From Ischnura elegans (lineage: Eukaryota; Arthropoda; Insecta; Odonata; Coenagrionidae): 64,000 nucleotides of DNA. The notes below the pieces were generated by a model. The model had not been told where the DNA came from and made no database searches. It saw only the letters and a list, made by a program, of their open reading frames with translations. Positions 24,070 to 35,281 of this stretch are shown here, piece by piece. Numbering within the stretch: the stretch's first letter is position 1; each line of letters begins with the position of its first letter. The DNA lies in assembly GCF_921293095.1 (NCBI RefSeq), contig NC_060259.1, positions 28,589,812-28,653,811 of the forward strand, written 5' to 3'. The position numbers and the translations under genes were made by a program.

Positions 24070-24925
24070 GTAGAAATATGGTCCCAGAAGGACGACATGG
24101 ACGACACCTCAATAACCTCAATCAACCAGGAGAACGTGGGTTGACATTAGGTGAACTTTATGAAAAAACTGAAGGGTTCATGATAGCCACACGAGGCCAA
24201 TGTACACGATGTACAATGTACACGAGGCCATGATAGCCACACGATGTACTAAGGTTATCCGCACTAAAAATTATGCAAAATACATACTGAATACTCAAAG
24301 CATAACAGATGAAAAAATTAGAAGATGTTTTCAGATAACAGGAACAATTCAAAACATCGTATCTGGTAGAAAGATGGGCCAATTCAGGGTATCGAAATAG
24401 GCATAATGAAGTCGCAAAAATTATTCACCAAAAACTGGCCTGCCAGTACAAATTAGGAGGTACCAAGACCCCACATTATGAATATCACCACCAAATTGTG
24501 CTTGGAAGCAGTTCATGTATGTACACTATTTTACGATTTTTCGATCCAAACAGATCATACCATTGTCAATAATAGACCAGATGTCATGTTGATTAGCAAA
24601 AAAGTAGAACTTTTTAACCGGTTAATATTGCAGTACCACTCTCGCATAGCATCGAAAAGACAAGAGACGGAGAAATAAATTAGTAGCAAGAATTGTCAAT
24701 GGAAATTAAAAAATATGGAATATGGAACCGGTTTTGATAGCGCCTCTTGTCATCTTCGCTACCGATATCGTCCCAAAACAAATACAAAATTGTGTCACAA
24801 TATTGAATTTTATTCCAAGTACATATATCAAACTGCAAAAGGCCATAATAATCTAAACTTGCCACATCACGAGAAAATTTCTCAACTTAACTTAATAGTA
24901 CAGAGAGAGAGAGTCTTTAATGACA
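24070..24925 (+). pseudogene. R2-clade non-LTR retrotransposon C-terminal relic (restriction-like endonuclease)
   Basis: Several plus-strand frames give, in order, WLTLGELYEKTEGFMIATRG, then NYAKYIL, DEKIRRCFQITGTIQNIVSG, RHNEVAKIIHQKLACQYKLG, PHYEYHHQIVLGSS, and QTDHTIVNNRPDVMLISKK. This order fits the region after the reverse transcriptase in LINEs with a restriction-like endonuclease: a CCHC knuckle, an RHN..AKIIH..LA segment, and the NRPD...DK endonuclease core. The knuckle is ruined (C to I, H to N, C to R) and the downstream acidic residue expected after RPD is not visible. A tail piece (NNLNLPHHEKISQL) appears at 24844-24885 after a break. Frameshifts and a local duplication at 24180-24250 confirm a dead copy. 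Confidence 0.7.
24180..24250 (+). repeat. Local duplication inside the retrotransposon relic
   Basis: CATGATAGCCACACGA occurs at about 24179 and again at about 24229, with TGTACACGA-type units between. It inserts extra residues relative to the expected protein order. Confidence 0.7.
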
Positions 24926-24990
24926 AGCTGCACTCTTTACATAATACTCAGTGATCATTTCAATATAATTGGACAACACATTTTAATATA

Positions 24991-25066
24991 CTGATACTCT
25001 TGCGGTGCTCGAACCCGCTATCTTTGGTTCGGCTGCCTTAACCCTGCCGCTACCGAGGACGGCGAT
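24991..25066 (-). repeat. tRNA-derived SINE head
   Basis: On the minus strand, a GGTAGCGGCAGGGTTAAGGC block (A-box position) is followed after about 20 bp by GGGTTCGAGCACC (B box). The spacing is close to a tRNA D-arm/T-arm pair, but no complete acceptor stem was seen, so a SINE head or tRNA pseudogene is favoured. It differs from SINE-A and SINE-B. Confidence 0.5.
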
Positions 25067-25069
25067 AGA

Positions 25070-26354
25070 GATTGAAATATTGGATAAGGTTGAATACGAG
25101 TGAGGAAATCCGAAAAATATAACATGTTGTTCAAGATGTTTGTTCATACTCTTTACCTGCCTCAATTAAGGCGTTCGTTTTATCTGAGATTTTGCATTAA
25201 TTGGCTTTTCTTATATAATATTATATTAACCTTAGTTTACCTAGAGAATGGATGGCTTAAAAGCGTATTTACGTGAACAGCAGTGGACATATTTCGAGGT
25301 TCCTCGGAATAAAATTCGAGGGCGAGCACCTTGAGTATAGTTTGCAGCATAATTTCAGCGTGTGAAGAAATGCGTATGGAAGATAGTATAAATCTAGAAT
25401 GTTTGAAATACCTATTATATTTTCAAATTTTTTATCCAATCTCTTCATAGAAGGAATGTGTTGTAATGGACTTATAAATGCCTACCTCAAAAATTGACGC
25501 AAGGACACATCTATAATCAATGAACCATAGAAATTTTTCAGCTCTTGGAATGAAAGATGCTTGGAATAAATTCAAATCCGTCATTGGTTCCGAAAACAGG
25601 GGAAAACCTCAGGGTTTTGACTCATTCTCCCGATTTTAAGTTAGGAGGGCAGTAAATCGTCCTGGGCAAATGTTCAAAATTGAGATATTCTTCCTAAGTA
25701 TTCTTCTTCCAAATTTGAATCTATTCCGTAGAAAAATGATCAAGAATCTTATATTTCTAAACTATCGGACTTTGTTAGAAACGTTATTTGTGAAGTTAAG
25801 GGGGCGGATTACTCTCGCTTGACTGGGCTTATTTTGTCTTTTCATGGTGTGTAGCTCCTTAAAAACTTGCACCATTATTTTGAACTTTTCAGGGCTAATA
25901 GAGTATGCCCTAGTCAGCGTTTATGTCGCATGTAAAAAAAGTACCTCCATTAAAATCTCTGAAAAATGAAAGAATAATGATATTGTTATAATAAAATGCA
26001 CTTCCTAGACCGAAATATTCAAGTTTGATTTTAAAATTTGGAATTAATAGAAATAAATAGTAAGTTCATTGAGACGGTAATATAAACGGTATAATATATA
26101 TAAGTATAATTTTCAAATTTCAGACACACGGAAATGTTGGCAAGGTATATATACCCTATATAACTTGCGTCAAGATGACGACGTTAAGTTTCAAATGAGG
26201 AATACGTGAAAATAGAAGACCGGGATCTTTCGGGAGTGATCCGTCTCTTAAAGACTCATAGCCACTGACCGGGCAAAATATATTTTTCCCGGGGACAACG
26301 GTTATAGGTTATAACTGTTTTCACTACTTGAAATTTCATTCGTGACGTTATCAT
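25070..26354. other. No recognised feature
   Basis: AT-rich DNA without supported genes or element ends. Confidence 0.4.
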
Positions 26355-26555
26355 GATTACAATAAATTTCCTCGCGGACAAATCCAAGAAAGTTAGGCTA
26401 GCTATAGAAACATTAGTAATCCTAAAATTCGCTCTAAAACTTATGAACCTTGATTAATTTTTGAATAGGCAATTTTTATGCCTACTAATGTTTCAACAAA
26501 ACTTAGCTTTCTCGGGTTTATACATAAATAAATTAATTGTAATCATAATAATCAT
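26355..26555. repeat. Imperfect foldback repeat
   Basis: The stretch with GATTACAATAAATTT, AAGAAAGTTAGG and GAAACATTAGTA (26355-26425) recurs inverted as CTACTAATGTTTC, ACTTAGCTTTCT and AATTAATTGTAATCA (26478-26550). A further TTTAGAGCGAATTTTAG block near 26578 mirrors CTAAAATTCGCTCTAAA near 26422. It resembles an old snapback MITE. Confidence 0.55.
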
Positions 26556-26734
26556 GTCATCCAGTGCCTTTATCAACTTTAGAGCGAATTTTAGACTTGC
26601 TAATGTTTTCTCAGGTACCTTAACATTCTGAGGTTTGTCCAGAAAGAAATTCTGAACTTCGAAGGCCCTCTGTAATATCGTATTTAGGTATTTTCAGGGG
26701 GCGATCGACAGCTCAGATGATTTGCCTCATAGGG

Positions 26735-26895
26735 TAAGGAGACTTGAGAGCAACCCGGCGTACGCATTACCTTGCTGCAAGAGAAAGGCGCCAAATGAGC
26801 TACGGCTTACGTCCCATCCGACGGACCAAGTGCTGCACTTAAAGTGCTCCACTCTGTACTCAAGCAGTGATAGGTTGAGCTGAAAAGTCTCCGCC
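26735..26895 (-). repeat. SINE-A fragment, diverged
   Basis: Blocks AACCCGGCGTACGCATTA, GGCGCC, TACGGCTTACGTCCCATCC and GACGGACC follow the order of the full minus-strand SINE copy at 60371-60674. The tRNA-like end is cut off by the tract leading to 26900. Confidence 0.55.
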
Positions 26896-27324
26896 ACAGG
26901 TGGGATATGAACGAGGTATTCTTCCTAAGTATTCTAATATCAACGAGGTACTTACTAGCGGCTTTACTTTCTGTCCCCACCAAAGACTTCAGCCACGTCT
27001 TGCAATAATTTTTTTTGTTACATTTCAACAGCGGCCCTTCTTTGAGTGCCCGAAAGTTAAAATAACTTCTCAATGGACTGGAGATTAGAGAAACTTTTGC
27101 GCAATTCAATTCGCAAGGCTCCCCTTCCAATCTTAGCACAAGCGATACTTTATCTTCAAGATATCCCACTCACCCCACAATGACTCTTTTTCCGAGCTTT
27201 ATCGGCGGTCACTGGAAGCAAGATATCATCGACGACCAATCAATGTTAATTTGATGGAGAGGTGCTCCCTGGCCGAGTTGAGCAAACGGCCTCGTATCTT
27301 CTTGTACTTTGCCCATCCCAGTCC

Positions 27325-27360
27325 TATATAAACCGAGGCACGGAGACGAAAAAGTCATTC
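27325..27360 (+). promoter_or_regulatory. TATA box plus arthropod-type initiator
   Basis: TATATAAA at 27325-27332 is followed by TCATTC at 27355-27360, an exact fit to the arthropod initiator TCAKTY. If the initiator A (27357) is +1, the TATA box starts at -32, the canonical spacing. No downstream promoter element is evident at +28. GC-rich sequence follows to 27570 with an open frame of about 94 codons but no recognised protein. This combination is also common in LTR-retrotransposon promoters, so a solo LTR or decayed LTR element is as likely as a cellular promoter. LTR borders and a primer-binding site were not found. Confidence 0.4.
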
Positions 27361-30300
27361 AGTGGTGGACTCACCCTCAGGTGTTTATCTTCAAGATAGC
27401 AGTGGAGTCGTCGTCCGGCGGAGAGGCAAGTGTTCGCGAGTTGGAAGTGGAGATCTCGGCACGGATGCCCTCGGTGCCAGATCTAACTCTTCCAGCTCAT
27501 GGACACTGCCAATCGCTGCTTCCTCAAGACATTCTGCGCCCTCAAGTGCTCCCGCGGACTTTGACGTGAGGCGAATCGGCTCTTATGCCACCTTCTGGGA
27601 ATATTACCGACTTTTAAAAAAGCTATTTATTTCTTGTGGGATTTAAAATTCTGGCATTTAAAATGAGACTTTATACTTGATTCATGGAATTTTAAGTCTC
27701 ATTTGCCAATCAATCATACAATCCCACATTGTTATCTCTGTTTGTGAATTTTGCTCTAAGTGAATTTTCTCAGCTGTGAATTTTCTCATTTTTTGAATTT
27801 TTTTACTAGTTAATTCACCTAGCTGTCACTCCAGAGGGTTACATTGGTTCATTTTACAATGCGTCATCTTGGTTTTGTGAATGTGTGCAATATTTTATCT
27901 ATGTATTGACTTAGGAGTGTTAGTATTTCATTTCACCAGTGTACGCGGTTATCTTGTGATGCATTTCGGTATTTCAGGACGCTCGTTGGCTGAGAACTGA
28001 TAAGGTTATAGGGATAAGTGGAGAAGTGGTCTCTTCACTTTGATTAAAAGTGAGATTCAACTCCTCCAACTTATTTCTGTGGCTTGAAATCATCGCTGAA
28101 GAGGATTTGTCAAAACACTACTGTTCACAGGAGTAGTACTTGGGAGTAAGAAATTCGACAATTGTTTTTTGAATTTTTTATTTTCTGTTGTATAGCATAT
28201 GTCTGATTGGGTTGCTACCAGTAGCGGCAATTAGGAGTTAGAAGTGAGTTGGCGGGGAAAATTCATGGGAAATATATGCAGGAAGGGTTGTCTGCTAATG
28301 AGGGACTGGGAAACAGCGTCAGAATTTTCTTCTCGGTACACCCTCACCCTCCTTATTGCTGCTACTTGTTACAACCAATTAATAGTGATCAGTGAACTGA
28401 ATGCTCAATAACTGTTGATCAATAATTGTGCCAATTGAATTTGTATCTAATAGATATAAATAAAGGACAAGAGAAGGAACTCGGTATTTTAATTTACCTT
28501 GTTAGTTCAAACGTGGACAAAATACTTTTCAAACGGCTGACTACTTTAGAAAACCCAGGTTTTCTGCTTTTTTTAAATATGTTAAAGAAGATACCTTTTG
28601 CCAAAATATCTCTAAAAAATTGAAAGAATGATGATAATTCAATTGTAAAATGCTCTTTCTTGACCGAAATATTCAATTTGCTTTTAAATTTTGTAATTTC
28701 TAGAAAAAGATAGTAAGTTAATTTAAATGATTCTAAAATATTTTCCATTAAGAAATTTTATGAAAAGGCTAAATTTACTACTGGTCATAATGTGTCAACA
28801 TTAATATGATGATATCAAGATTTATCTAGATGTTAATAAGCCTTAACTTGCTAGTTTCCTGGAAAATCGGAAAAAAGATAACATTTCACAGAATTTCTTT
28901 CGATAGATTTCAGTGATTGCAAATTAGGTTTTAAAAAACTTGATAAATTGCTCGACGGTCAATTTAAATTTCACATTTTTTTATTTTGCTCGAATTTGGA
29001 AACTTTGTTCACAAACCAATCACTATTGTTACCAACCTGAGTCTTGGACCCAAGAAGTGTAGTAATGCTACCACCGTCATTGTATTTACTTTGGTAAGGC
29101 AGAGAGATAACGAATATTGACTTTAAGGTGATAGCTCACTGTCAACACTTTTCTGGTAAGGAACAAATCACCGATCTAATGTGCCACGACACTGGTGATG
29201 TAGATAGCAAAATTCACTCGGGAGTCTAGGCTGACGTACATTGAAAGCTCTTGTGGTTCACCATGTCGATGAGAGAATCGAATTATTTTGGAGTATTATT
29301 TCGCAAGCTCATGATTTAGATTAACGAAAAAGGACATAATGGTAAAAAAAAACAAATCCGTTGTATTTTTCAGTTTTTCGCCATCCTAGAGAGCAGATGT
29401 TTTTCTGCTTCATTCATTTCATTAATTGTTCGTAAACAGATATCTTGATATTTTTACAAATAATGCATTTTCCAGTTTTTTGCTACTCCGCATTATTCTT
29501 GAGAAAACCGGTTACTGATTACACACGCTGAGCCTCTAAACTTTTTTCTTTCGCCTTATGTAGAAATAATTTAACAATTTTATGGAATTAAAACCTATAT
29601 CAGTGTATTTCCTCTAATCTCCCAAAACGTAACAAAAGGAGTTTTTCCCCTTAAAGCAAATAATTTCTTGCCCCAAGCACTATCGCCTCCATTCTTCCGA
29701 GAATCTCATTGATAAGATAAAATTATGACTGCAGGATTGAATTTGTGGAAATTTTGAAAACACACGAGGAAAGGACAAAACTTTGTGTTTTCCACAAAAT
29801 ATTATGAGTGAAATACAAATTTTTATCCATCCATCAATCAATCATTGAAAGAAGACGAGCAATTTTAGTCTCATCCGCAGTTTAAAAAGGGAATCACCAC
29901 CTTCATCCAATATTTCTGAGATACTCTAGAATTGGTAATCATTAGCGCAGTTTTCAAATACAGTCTCAAATAGTATCAATTTAATAATAACAATTGGAAT
30001 AACAATCATTGATTGACACAAAATTTACTTGACATAGGTTGCAGCAACTAGTATATTGGTGTCTCGTCAAAACGTACAATCAAATTTGAGGTACTTAAAT
30101 AAAAAATACAGTCAGACATCGTGTGCAAAAAAAGTATATCCTTTCAGTTATACATGTGGATAATTTCATTAATTCGTCGAAGAGTAACCATATATTATAA
30201 TATTATATTCATTTCAATAGTAGGTAGGCTTATTAAAAATCCTCGTCCAAATTTTCATTTATTTCATGCTTCCTTTTTTCACCAACACTGGTCATTTTAG

Positions 30301-30406
30301 CAAGATTATGCCTAGCCATTAATTTAGTTCCCTCATCACGCAATTATGGAATGATATTCCCACGTAATAGGGGGACTTCACACCTTTCATCCGGCGACCT
30401 GGTACA
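27361..30406. other. Three kilobases without a recognised gene
   Basis: A T-rich stretch with repeated GAATTTT motifs lies at 27745-27815, possibly the untranslated part of the transcript suggested by the promoter at 27325. No protein motif, RNA gene or element terminus is supported. Confidence 0.4.
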
Positions 30407-30585
30407 TCAGATATTGGTTAAGATGCGTTTTCTGGGGCCATGGAACAGGTAGCCCGTAGTTGGGCGTGGTACACCCTCCGAAGGGTCGCTGATCGGGAAC
30501 CTTTCGCGGACCCGACTCCTCAACCCTCCCGAAAAGTGACCGCTCGTACTGCAATTTTAAAATCAATCAATCAATCAATACAATA
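30407..30585 (+). repeat. GC-rich segment with AATC-repeat tail
   Basis: A GC-richer stretch of about 130 bp is followed at 30561-30580 by tandem AATC units. Simple repeats of this type often form SINE tails, but no A or B box was found, so the assignment stays open. Confidence 0.3.
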
Positions 30586-30859
30586 GTCAAATAATGATTA
30601 TTTGCATCGCACTCCACCAATCGTGCGATTAAGTACGTCTTTGAACCGTGTGTTTGCGATGAAAAACAACGATTTTGTTGACTTTGCTAAAAACGTGGCT
30701 GCGAAAATCGGAAAATGACAAAGGTGCTTTGGAGTGGGGAGGGTAGCGGGCTATTTGAGTGAGTTTCGAGCATGATTTGGCCGTCTCGTTCTTCTCATTT
30801 CCACTCCGAGGCTCCAGTTACTTTACCATTCTCTCAGTCACCAACTACTGATTGTAAGT

Positions 30860-31082
30860 TCGCAGGCTCTCAAAATGTCATGCTTTCCTCGTACTACAAA
30901 GGATAGCAACGGTGTCTCAATTAATTAAGATTTTTTTCTCAGGTAAAGAAAAACGTATCCTTCGTTTATCGTCGTACTATGGTAGACGTGATCGCGAGAA
31001 GAAAATAAAAGAAATAGACTGCAAAACAGAGAGATTTAACACGTAATTCTTTCCTCGTAATATTAAGGATGGCATCTTCATC
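30860..31082 (+). pseudogene. LINE C-terminal relics, plus strand
   Basis: Two neighbouring pieces translate as MSCFPRTTKDSNG (about 30878) and FFPRNIKD (about 31048). The motif SFFPRTIRDWN marks the extreme C terminus of many insect LINE polyproteins. The upstream reverse transcriptase is lacking. A short fragment of the minus-strand LINE 3' end follows immediately. Confidence 0.6.
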
Positions 31083-31630
31083 TACACAATACCCTGCTAG
31101 TCACCTCTAGGGTGCTTCGCAGGGGGTGATCAATCACCAGCATGCGGCATGGAATAGGTTTCCCGCATGCACACCACATGGTACAAAAAAGTTACGCATA
31201 CTAACAAATTATACTACCGCATTCATTCTATGGCAAAACTTGCCAACTACTCATTAATGTTTTCTGCCAATAAAGCTAGAACACACAAAAAATGCTGCTA
31301 GAAATAATAAGAAAATTCAGAAACATGCATTAAGGTATACATAAGTTAGTAAGCTACAAACAAGTCTGTTTTTGAGTTCTGAGGCTGCCGTTATAATCTC
31401 TTATCGATCGTGGAAAGAAAGACATTCTGAATCTGTCCGTTTCTACAGTATATCTCTCTTATTTTATTTATATGGTCTGATCTACCGTAGTATGTTGGCG
31501 TTCGTTCGTAAGATATGACTAACTTCGTCAACTGAAAATACACTGCTCTTGAATTTATTTAATAGGTTTAGTCTCTTTTTTTAGTCTACGGTCTGACAGA
31601 TATTCCCATCCGAGTATCTAAGAGGTCAGT
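31083..31630 (-). pseudogene. LINE 3' end with C-terminal relic, minus strand
   Basis: On the minus strand the downstream end carries CACCCCCTGCGAAGCACCC, then GCAGGGTATTGTGTAGATG, the same 3' UTR as at 32455-32895. Upstream, MSFFPRSIRDYNGS is readable at about 31375-31435, followed further upstream by frame-shifted remnants to 31625. This is a 5'-truncated LINE, joined head to head with the plus-strand copy at its 3' end. Confidence 0.65.
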
Positions 31631-31689
31631 TACACGAACAAGACTATCGTAATGGCTTTTCACGTACCTGGCAGCTCTTCTTTGTACGC

Positions 31690-31995
31690 GTTGTAACTTT
31701 TTTTTAAACCTTTTCCATGAAGATGGGTGTTTCAAGCAATACAATTAATGGCGTCACTCACTAGGACCACTTATTGCATATTTGAGCGTAGATTGAAGTG
31801 TAGGCTAAATTTACCAAGTAAATTCGAAGAAGATATTTTCTCAGACGACGTGAAAAATATCCTTCCTTTACCGTCGTACTATTCTAGACGTGATCATGAC
31901 AAGAAAATAAAAGAAATAGTCTAAAAAACAGAGAGCTTTAAAATGTCATTCTTCCCTCGTAATATTGAGGATAGCAACGGTGTCTTGATTAATAG
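31690..31995 (+). pseudogene. LINE C-terminal relic, plus strand
   Basis: The frame 31727-31924 ends YYSRRDHDKKIKEIV, hits a stop, then continues as KTESFKMSFFPRNIEDSNG. This is the same C-terminal block as the neighbours, about 60 codons longer upstream. Premature stops show it is dead. Confidence 0.6.
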
Positions 31996-32454
31996 AAATA
32001 TGGCGTCACTCGCTATGATGTCGACTCATTGATGACCCCTTGACTCAGCTCAATTCTTTGACTTAGCAAGTAGATATTACCACCAGGGGTTACAAACAAC
32101 ATACCTGGCCTCTTGGCAGTGAATATTCGAGAGTGCGGAATCAGAACTGAGGTTGCTATTAGTGACCTCAAGGCACAGTTCATAGCTCATGGTTCCACAC
32201 AGTCTCCGATAGATAACCTGCGTCGAGAAGAAGGGTCTATCTATTTCATGAAGTCGATTTTGATGCATTAAAGAAGTATTTGTCGAACTGCTTCACTGCT
32301 TTCAAAGACGCAAAGGAGGTCTTGTGAAGCTCAACTTACTCTCATCGTGCACGACATCTCTTAGCCGCGGGTGAAAGACATGCATGTTTTTTCCCAACAC
32401 AATGCATGTTTTTTCATAGAGTCAACCTTGCATGGATATCCAATAGGTAATATT

Positions 32455-32895
32455 AACCACTCCAAGTTTTGTCTTTGCATGAATATGCATGTATATTTTT
32501 CCCATATGCGTAATATTTCTATGACCGTGCGGCGTGCATGTGGCTCTTACATGCTGCATGTTTGTGATCATAGGCGCCGACTCCATGGGGCTTGAGGGGG
32601 CCCGAGCCCCCTCAAAAATTCGTTATGGGTGTGAGAAAAAAATGTGTCAGACTTGTCGATTTTCCCCGGAGTGTCCAGATATCGAGATTAAAGTTATCAG
32701 GGTTCTAATGTTGATCATATAACTCTTCTAAAATGCTTAAAAAACTTAAAACTCAATGCTTTTAAAATTTCCCGGGGCAAGATCTCTGGTTCGGCCCCCC
32801 CCAATATTTTTTCTAAGTCGGCGCCCCTGTTTGTGATTGGACACCCCCTGCCAAACACCCTAAGGTGACTCGCAGGATATTACGTAGATGTAGAT
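32455..32895 (+). mobile_element. LINE 3' UTR copy interrupted by a hAT MITE
   Basis: Blocks TTTGTCTTTGCATGAATATG, TATGACCGTGCGGCGTGCA and, after the MITE, CACCCCCTGCCAAACACCC and GATATTACGTAGATGTAGAT align with the uninterrupted neighbour at 32925-33125. Many insect LINEs end in such a GTAGATGTAGAT tail. The MITE at 32569-32829 splits it. Confidence 0.7.
32569..32829. mobile_element. hAT MITE, family 4
   Basis: A 261-bp element with ends CATAGGCGCCGACT and (reverse complement) CAGGGGCGCCGACT, flanked by a perfect 8-bp duplication TTTGTGAT. It lies inside a LINE 3' UTR; the second LINE copy at 33055-33075 has the corresponding stretch unbroken. G/C-rich subterminal blocks follow both ends. 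Confidence 0.92.
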
Positions 32896-32924
32896 ATTTC
32901 CATTTTTTTGTTTTTATAACCTTC

Positions 32925-33125
32925 CCCAGCATGGATTAGCTGTAGGAATTACTTACATTTGGCAAGTGTTGTCTTTGTATGAATGTGCACGTATAGCTAT
33001 TACTCTGCGTCATATTTTTATGACCGTGCGGTGTGCAAGTGGCGGTCCTCTTGTATGTTGGCGATTGATCACCACCCGCTAAACATCCTAAATATGTCTG
33101 GCAGGATATTTTGTATATGTAGACT
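32925..33125 (+). mobile_element. LINE 3' UTR copy, uninterrupted
   Basis: This is the same block order as 32455-32895 (TGTCTTTGTATGAATGTGCA, TATGACCGTGCGGTGTGCA, CACCCGCTAAACATCC, GGCAGGATATTTTGTA) without the MITE. Confidence 0.65.
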
Positions 33126-33139
33126 ACCAAGTAATTAAT

Positions 33140-33410
33140 ACTAAATCCTAACGTTACCGTTGTAGTCTCTTGTTGACCGCAGAAAAAACGACATTCTAAG
33201 TCTTCTGCAACTGCTCTCCCTGATTTAATTTTAAGATCTTATCTACCTTAGCATTATGGTGCTCGTAATATAAGGCTGACTTCGTCGTAAAATAACCTGC
33301 TCTTAAATTTACATGATAGGTTTAGTCTAGTTTTCAGTCTACAGTCTGATAGAGATTTCCATTCGAGTTTATCGATGTAACACTTTCAAGACTATCGTAA
33401 AACATCCTAA
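33140..33410 (-). pseudogene. LINE C-terminal relic, minus strand
   Basis: The minus-strand reading gives MSFFLRSTRDYNGNV at about 33160-33205. The upstream part aligns with 31380-31625 at the DNA level. Frameshifted. Confidence 0.55.
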
Positions 33411-34074
33411 TGACATAATATTACGTTCTCGCGAAACTTCAAAGAAATTCGGGAAACTTAATATTACGTCTGTTTAAATTTGATCGTCTTTTATATTGCC
33501 ACGGAAATATTACGGTCGGGCATCTTCCAAGAATTGTCCTTTAAACGAGTGTCTGCATAGAAAATACTGGTATGTGTTAGTCTCAGATATGGCAGTTGTT
33601 ATTTCAACTTTATATGTACTGTATTATAATTACTAAAAATTCCTAAAATTTGGGAAAACTGGCCAGCACTGGAGTAAGGGATTGTATATAAAGAGTAATA
33701 AAGTGATAAATAATTTAGTTCTATAACGAACGAATACCGCTGGTTACGAGGAAGATTAGCCGCTTCACTGTCTTGCAGTTTTGTATTTTTTATTTTTGAG
33801 TGATTACTGGCAATTCCGATAGGCCCGCATAAGAAATGGTGCCTCAGATGGCGTTATAGGATTTCAATTAGAATTAATTTTGACTAGTTCTAGATTATGA
33901 GATCCTAGGAGAAAGAGCAAATCCTCTGATAGAAGTTAAACCGTTACCGGGATTCAACTATCAAACACTGAGTTTGTGAAATAATTTGGAGTCAATTTTA
34001 CTAGATACCAAAAGTGGGTATAAAATATGCGCGTAATCTGCGGGAAAGAAAAACCCCGAGGTTATATTCGCCAT

Positions 34075-34160
34075 TATGGAAGGGTAGAGAGAAACCCGAC
34101 GTCGGCCTTAGCCTGCTCTCAATGCAAGGCGCCAAGGGGACCACACGCACGAGCGGAAAG
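34075..34160 (-). repeat. SINE-A fragment
   Basis: GGTAGAGAGAAACCCGACGT, CGGCCTTAGCCTGCTCTCA and GGCGCCAAGGGGACCAC match the middle of the complete SINE-A copy at 60371-60674. Both ends are missing. Confidence 0.65.
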
Positions 34161-34232
34161 ATTATTCGCTAGCAACGTGTAATACGGACAAACTGTCCCT
34201 AAACCAAAGAGTACACAGATAATACCTCTATA

Positions 34233-34431
34233 CAGGGGCGGATCCAGGATTTCTTTCTGGGAGGGGCACAAGCAAGGCCGTATCCAGGATTTTGTTCAGG
34301 GGGGGGCACAAGGATACCTTGTTATACAAAACGAACGAAATTATAATGGGACTGTATTAAAAATCTATCATATTTTTAAGGGTCTGGGGGGGGGCACGTG
34401 CCCCCGTGCCCCCCCCCTGGATCCGCCTATG
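34233..34431. mobile_element. hAT MITE, family 5
   Basis: A 199-bp element with ends CAGGGGCGGATCCAGGAT and (reverse complement) CATAGGCGGATCCAGG. It is flanked by a perfect 8-bp duplication CCTCTATA. An internal tandem copy of the left end (GCCGTATCCAGGAT, 34276-34291) and long G runs are present. Confidence 0.92.
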
Positions 34432-34773
34432 CCTCTATATGCGTATTACTTTGACTTGTGTGACAATCTAACAGCCGTTGTTTTCGGTGGAGTTCGTTAT
34501 TTGTTAGTATAATTCTGCGCCGCAGAGTTGTTTAATATTTCGAAACTATAATACGTCTGGGGTCTGATATGCGTGGACAAGTGGCTTTTAGATGTTCAAA
34601 AATTATTTTTAGACATAGTTTTTTATGCTGATGAAATTAAAACTGAAATAAGTGACAAAAATTGTCCTAGATTAGCCGTTTTCGCAAATTGATTCCAGTT
34701 CGCAGCCAAGACTAAAGGTTGAAAGTTTTTTGAAAGCTAATCAAAGTGTAGTTGTCCATGGGAAGGATTTTAA

Positions 34774-35277
34774 CCCTTAACTGCATGAATTTCTAAGTAT
34801 GTGCGAAAAAGATTCTTTAAAATATATCCAGAAACTCTTCAATTACTACATTTTAATAACTTTTTGTTATTTTTTTAAAATTTTAAGGAAACATTTAAAT
34901 CACATATGATACATTATGGTTATAGACAAGTTTTACATTAAATCGCTATGTATCACAGATTTGGAAATTTTCCGCAAAAGGTTTTCGTTTCACATACTCA
35001 TTGAAAACTTCTCATTGGCGCCCGTACATTTACTAATTACATATGTAGATATCACTTTGGTAAATCCTATTACTCGTTTTTCGGAGCTGACTTCCTTCAA
35101 CATAATTAGAAGCTGATCACCTTTGGCACCTAGTGACTGCTTAGAGAAGCACATAGTAAAACGACAGGGGTGTATCATACCTGATACACTATGCGTTAGA
35201 GAGAAAGAATTGTGTCCTTCAGATATAACCGACAATGAGTGTAGTGGATCATGTATGATACAAAATGCAGTGAAGGG
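34774..35277. mobile_element. piggyBac-type MITE in a TTAA site
   Basis: A 504-bp element bounded by TTAA on both sides. The left end reads CCCTTAACTGCATGAATTT and the right end, reverse complemented, CCCTTCACTGCATTTTGTAT. CCC termini with TTAA duplication are the signature of the piggyBac superfamily. ATGATACA-type motifs recur inside both ends (about 34905, 35175, 35249), and TGTATCATACCTGATACA at 35170-35187 is nearly palindromic. Open frames inside are not transposase-like. Confidence 0.8.
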
Positions 35278-35281
35278 TTAA

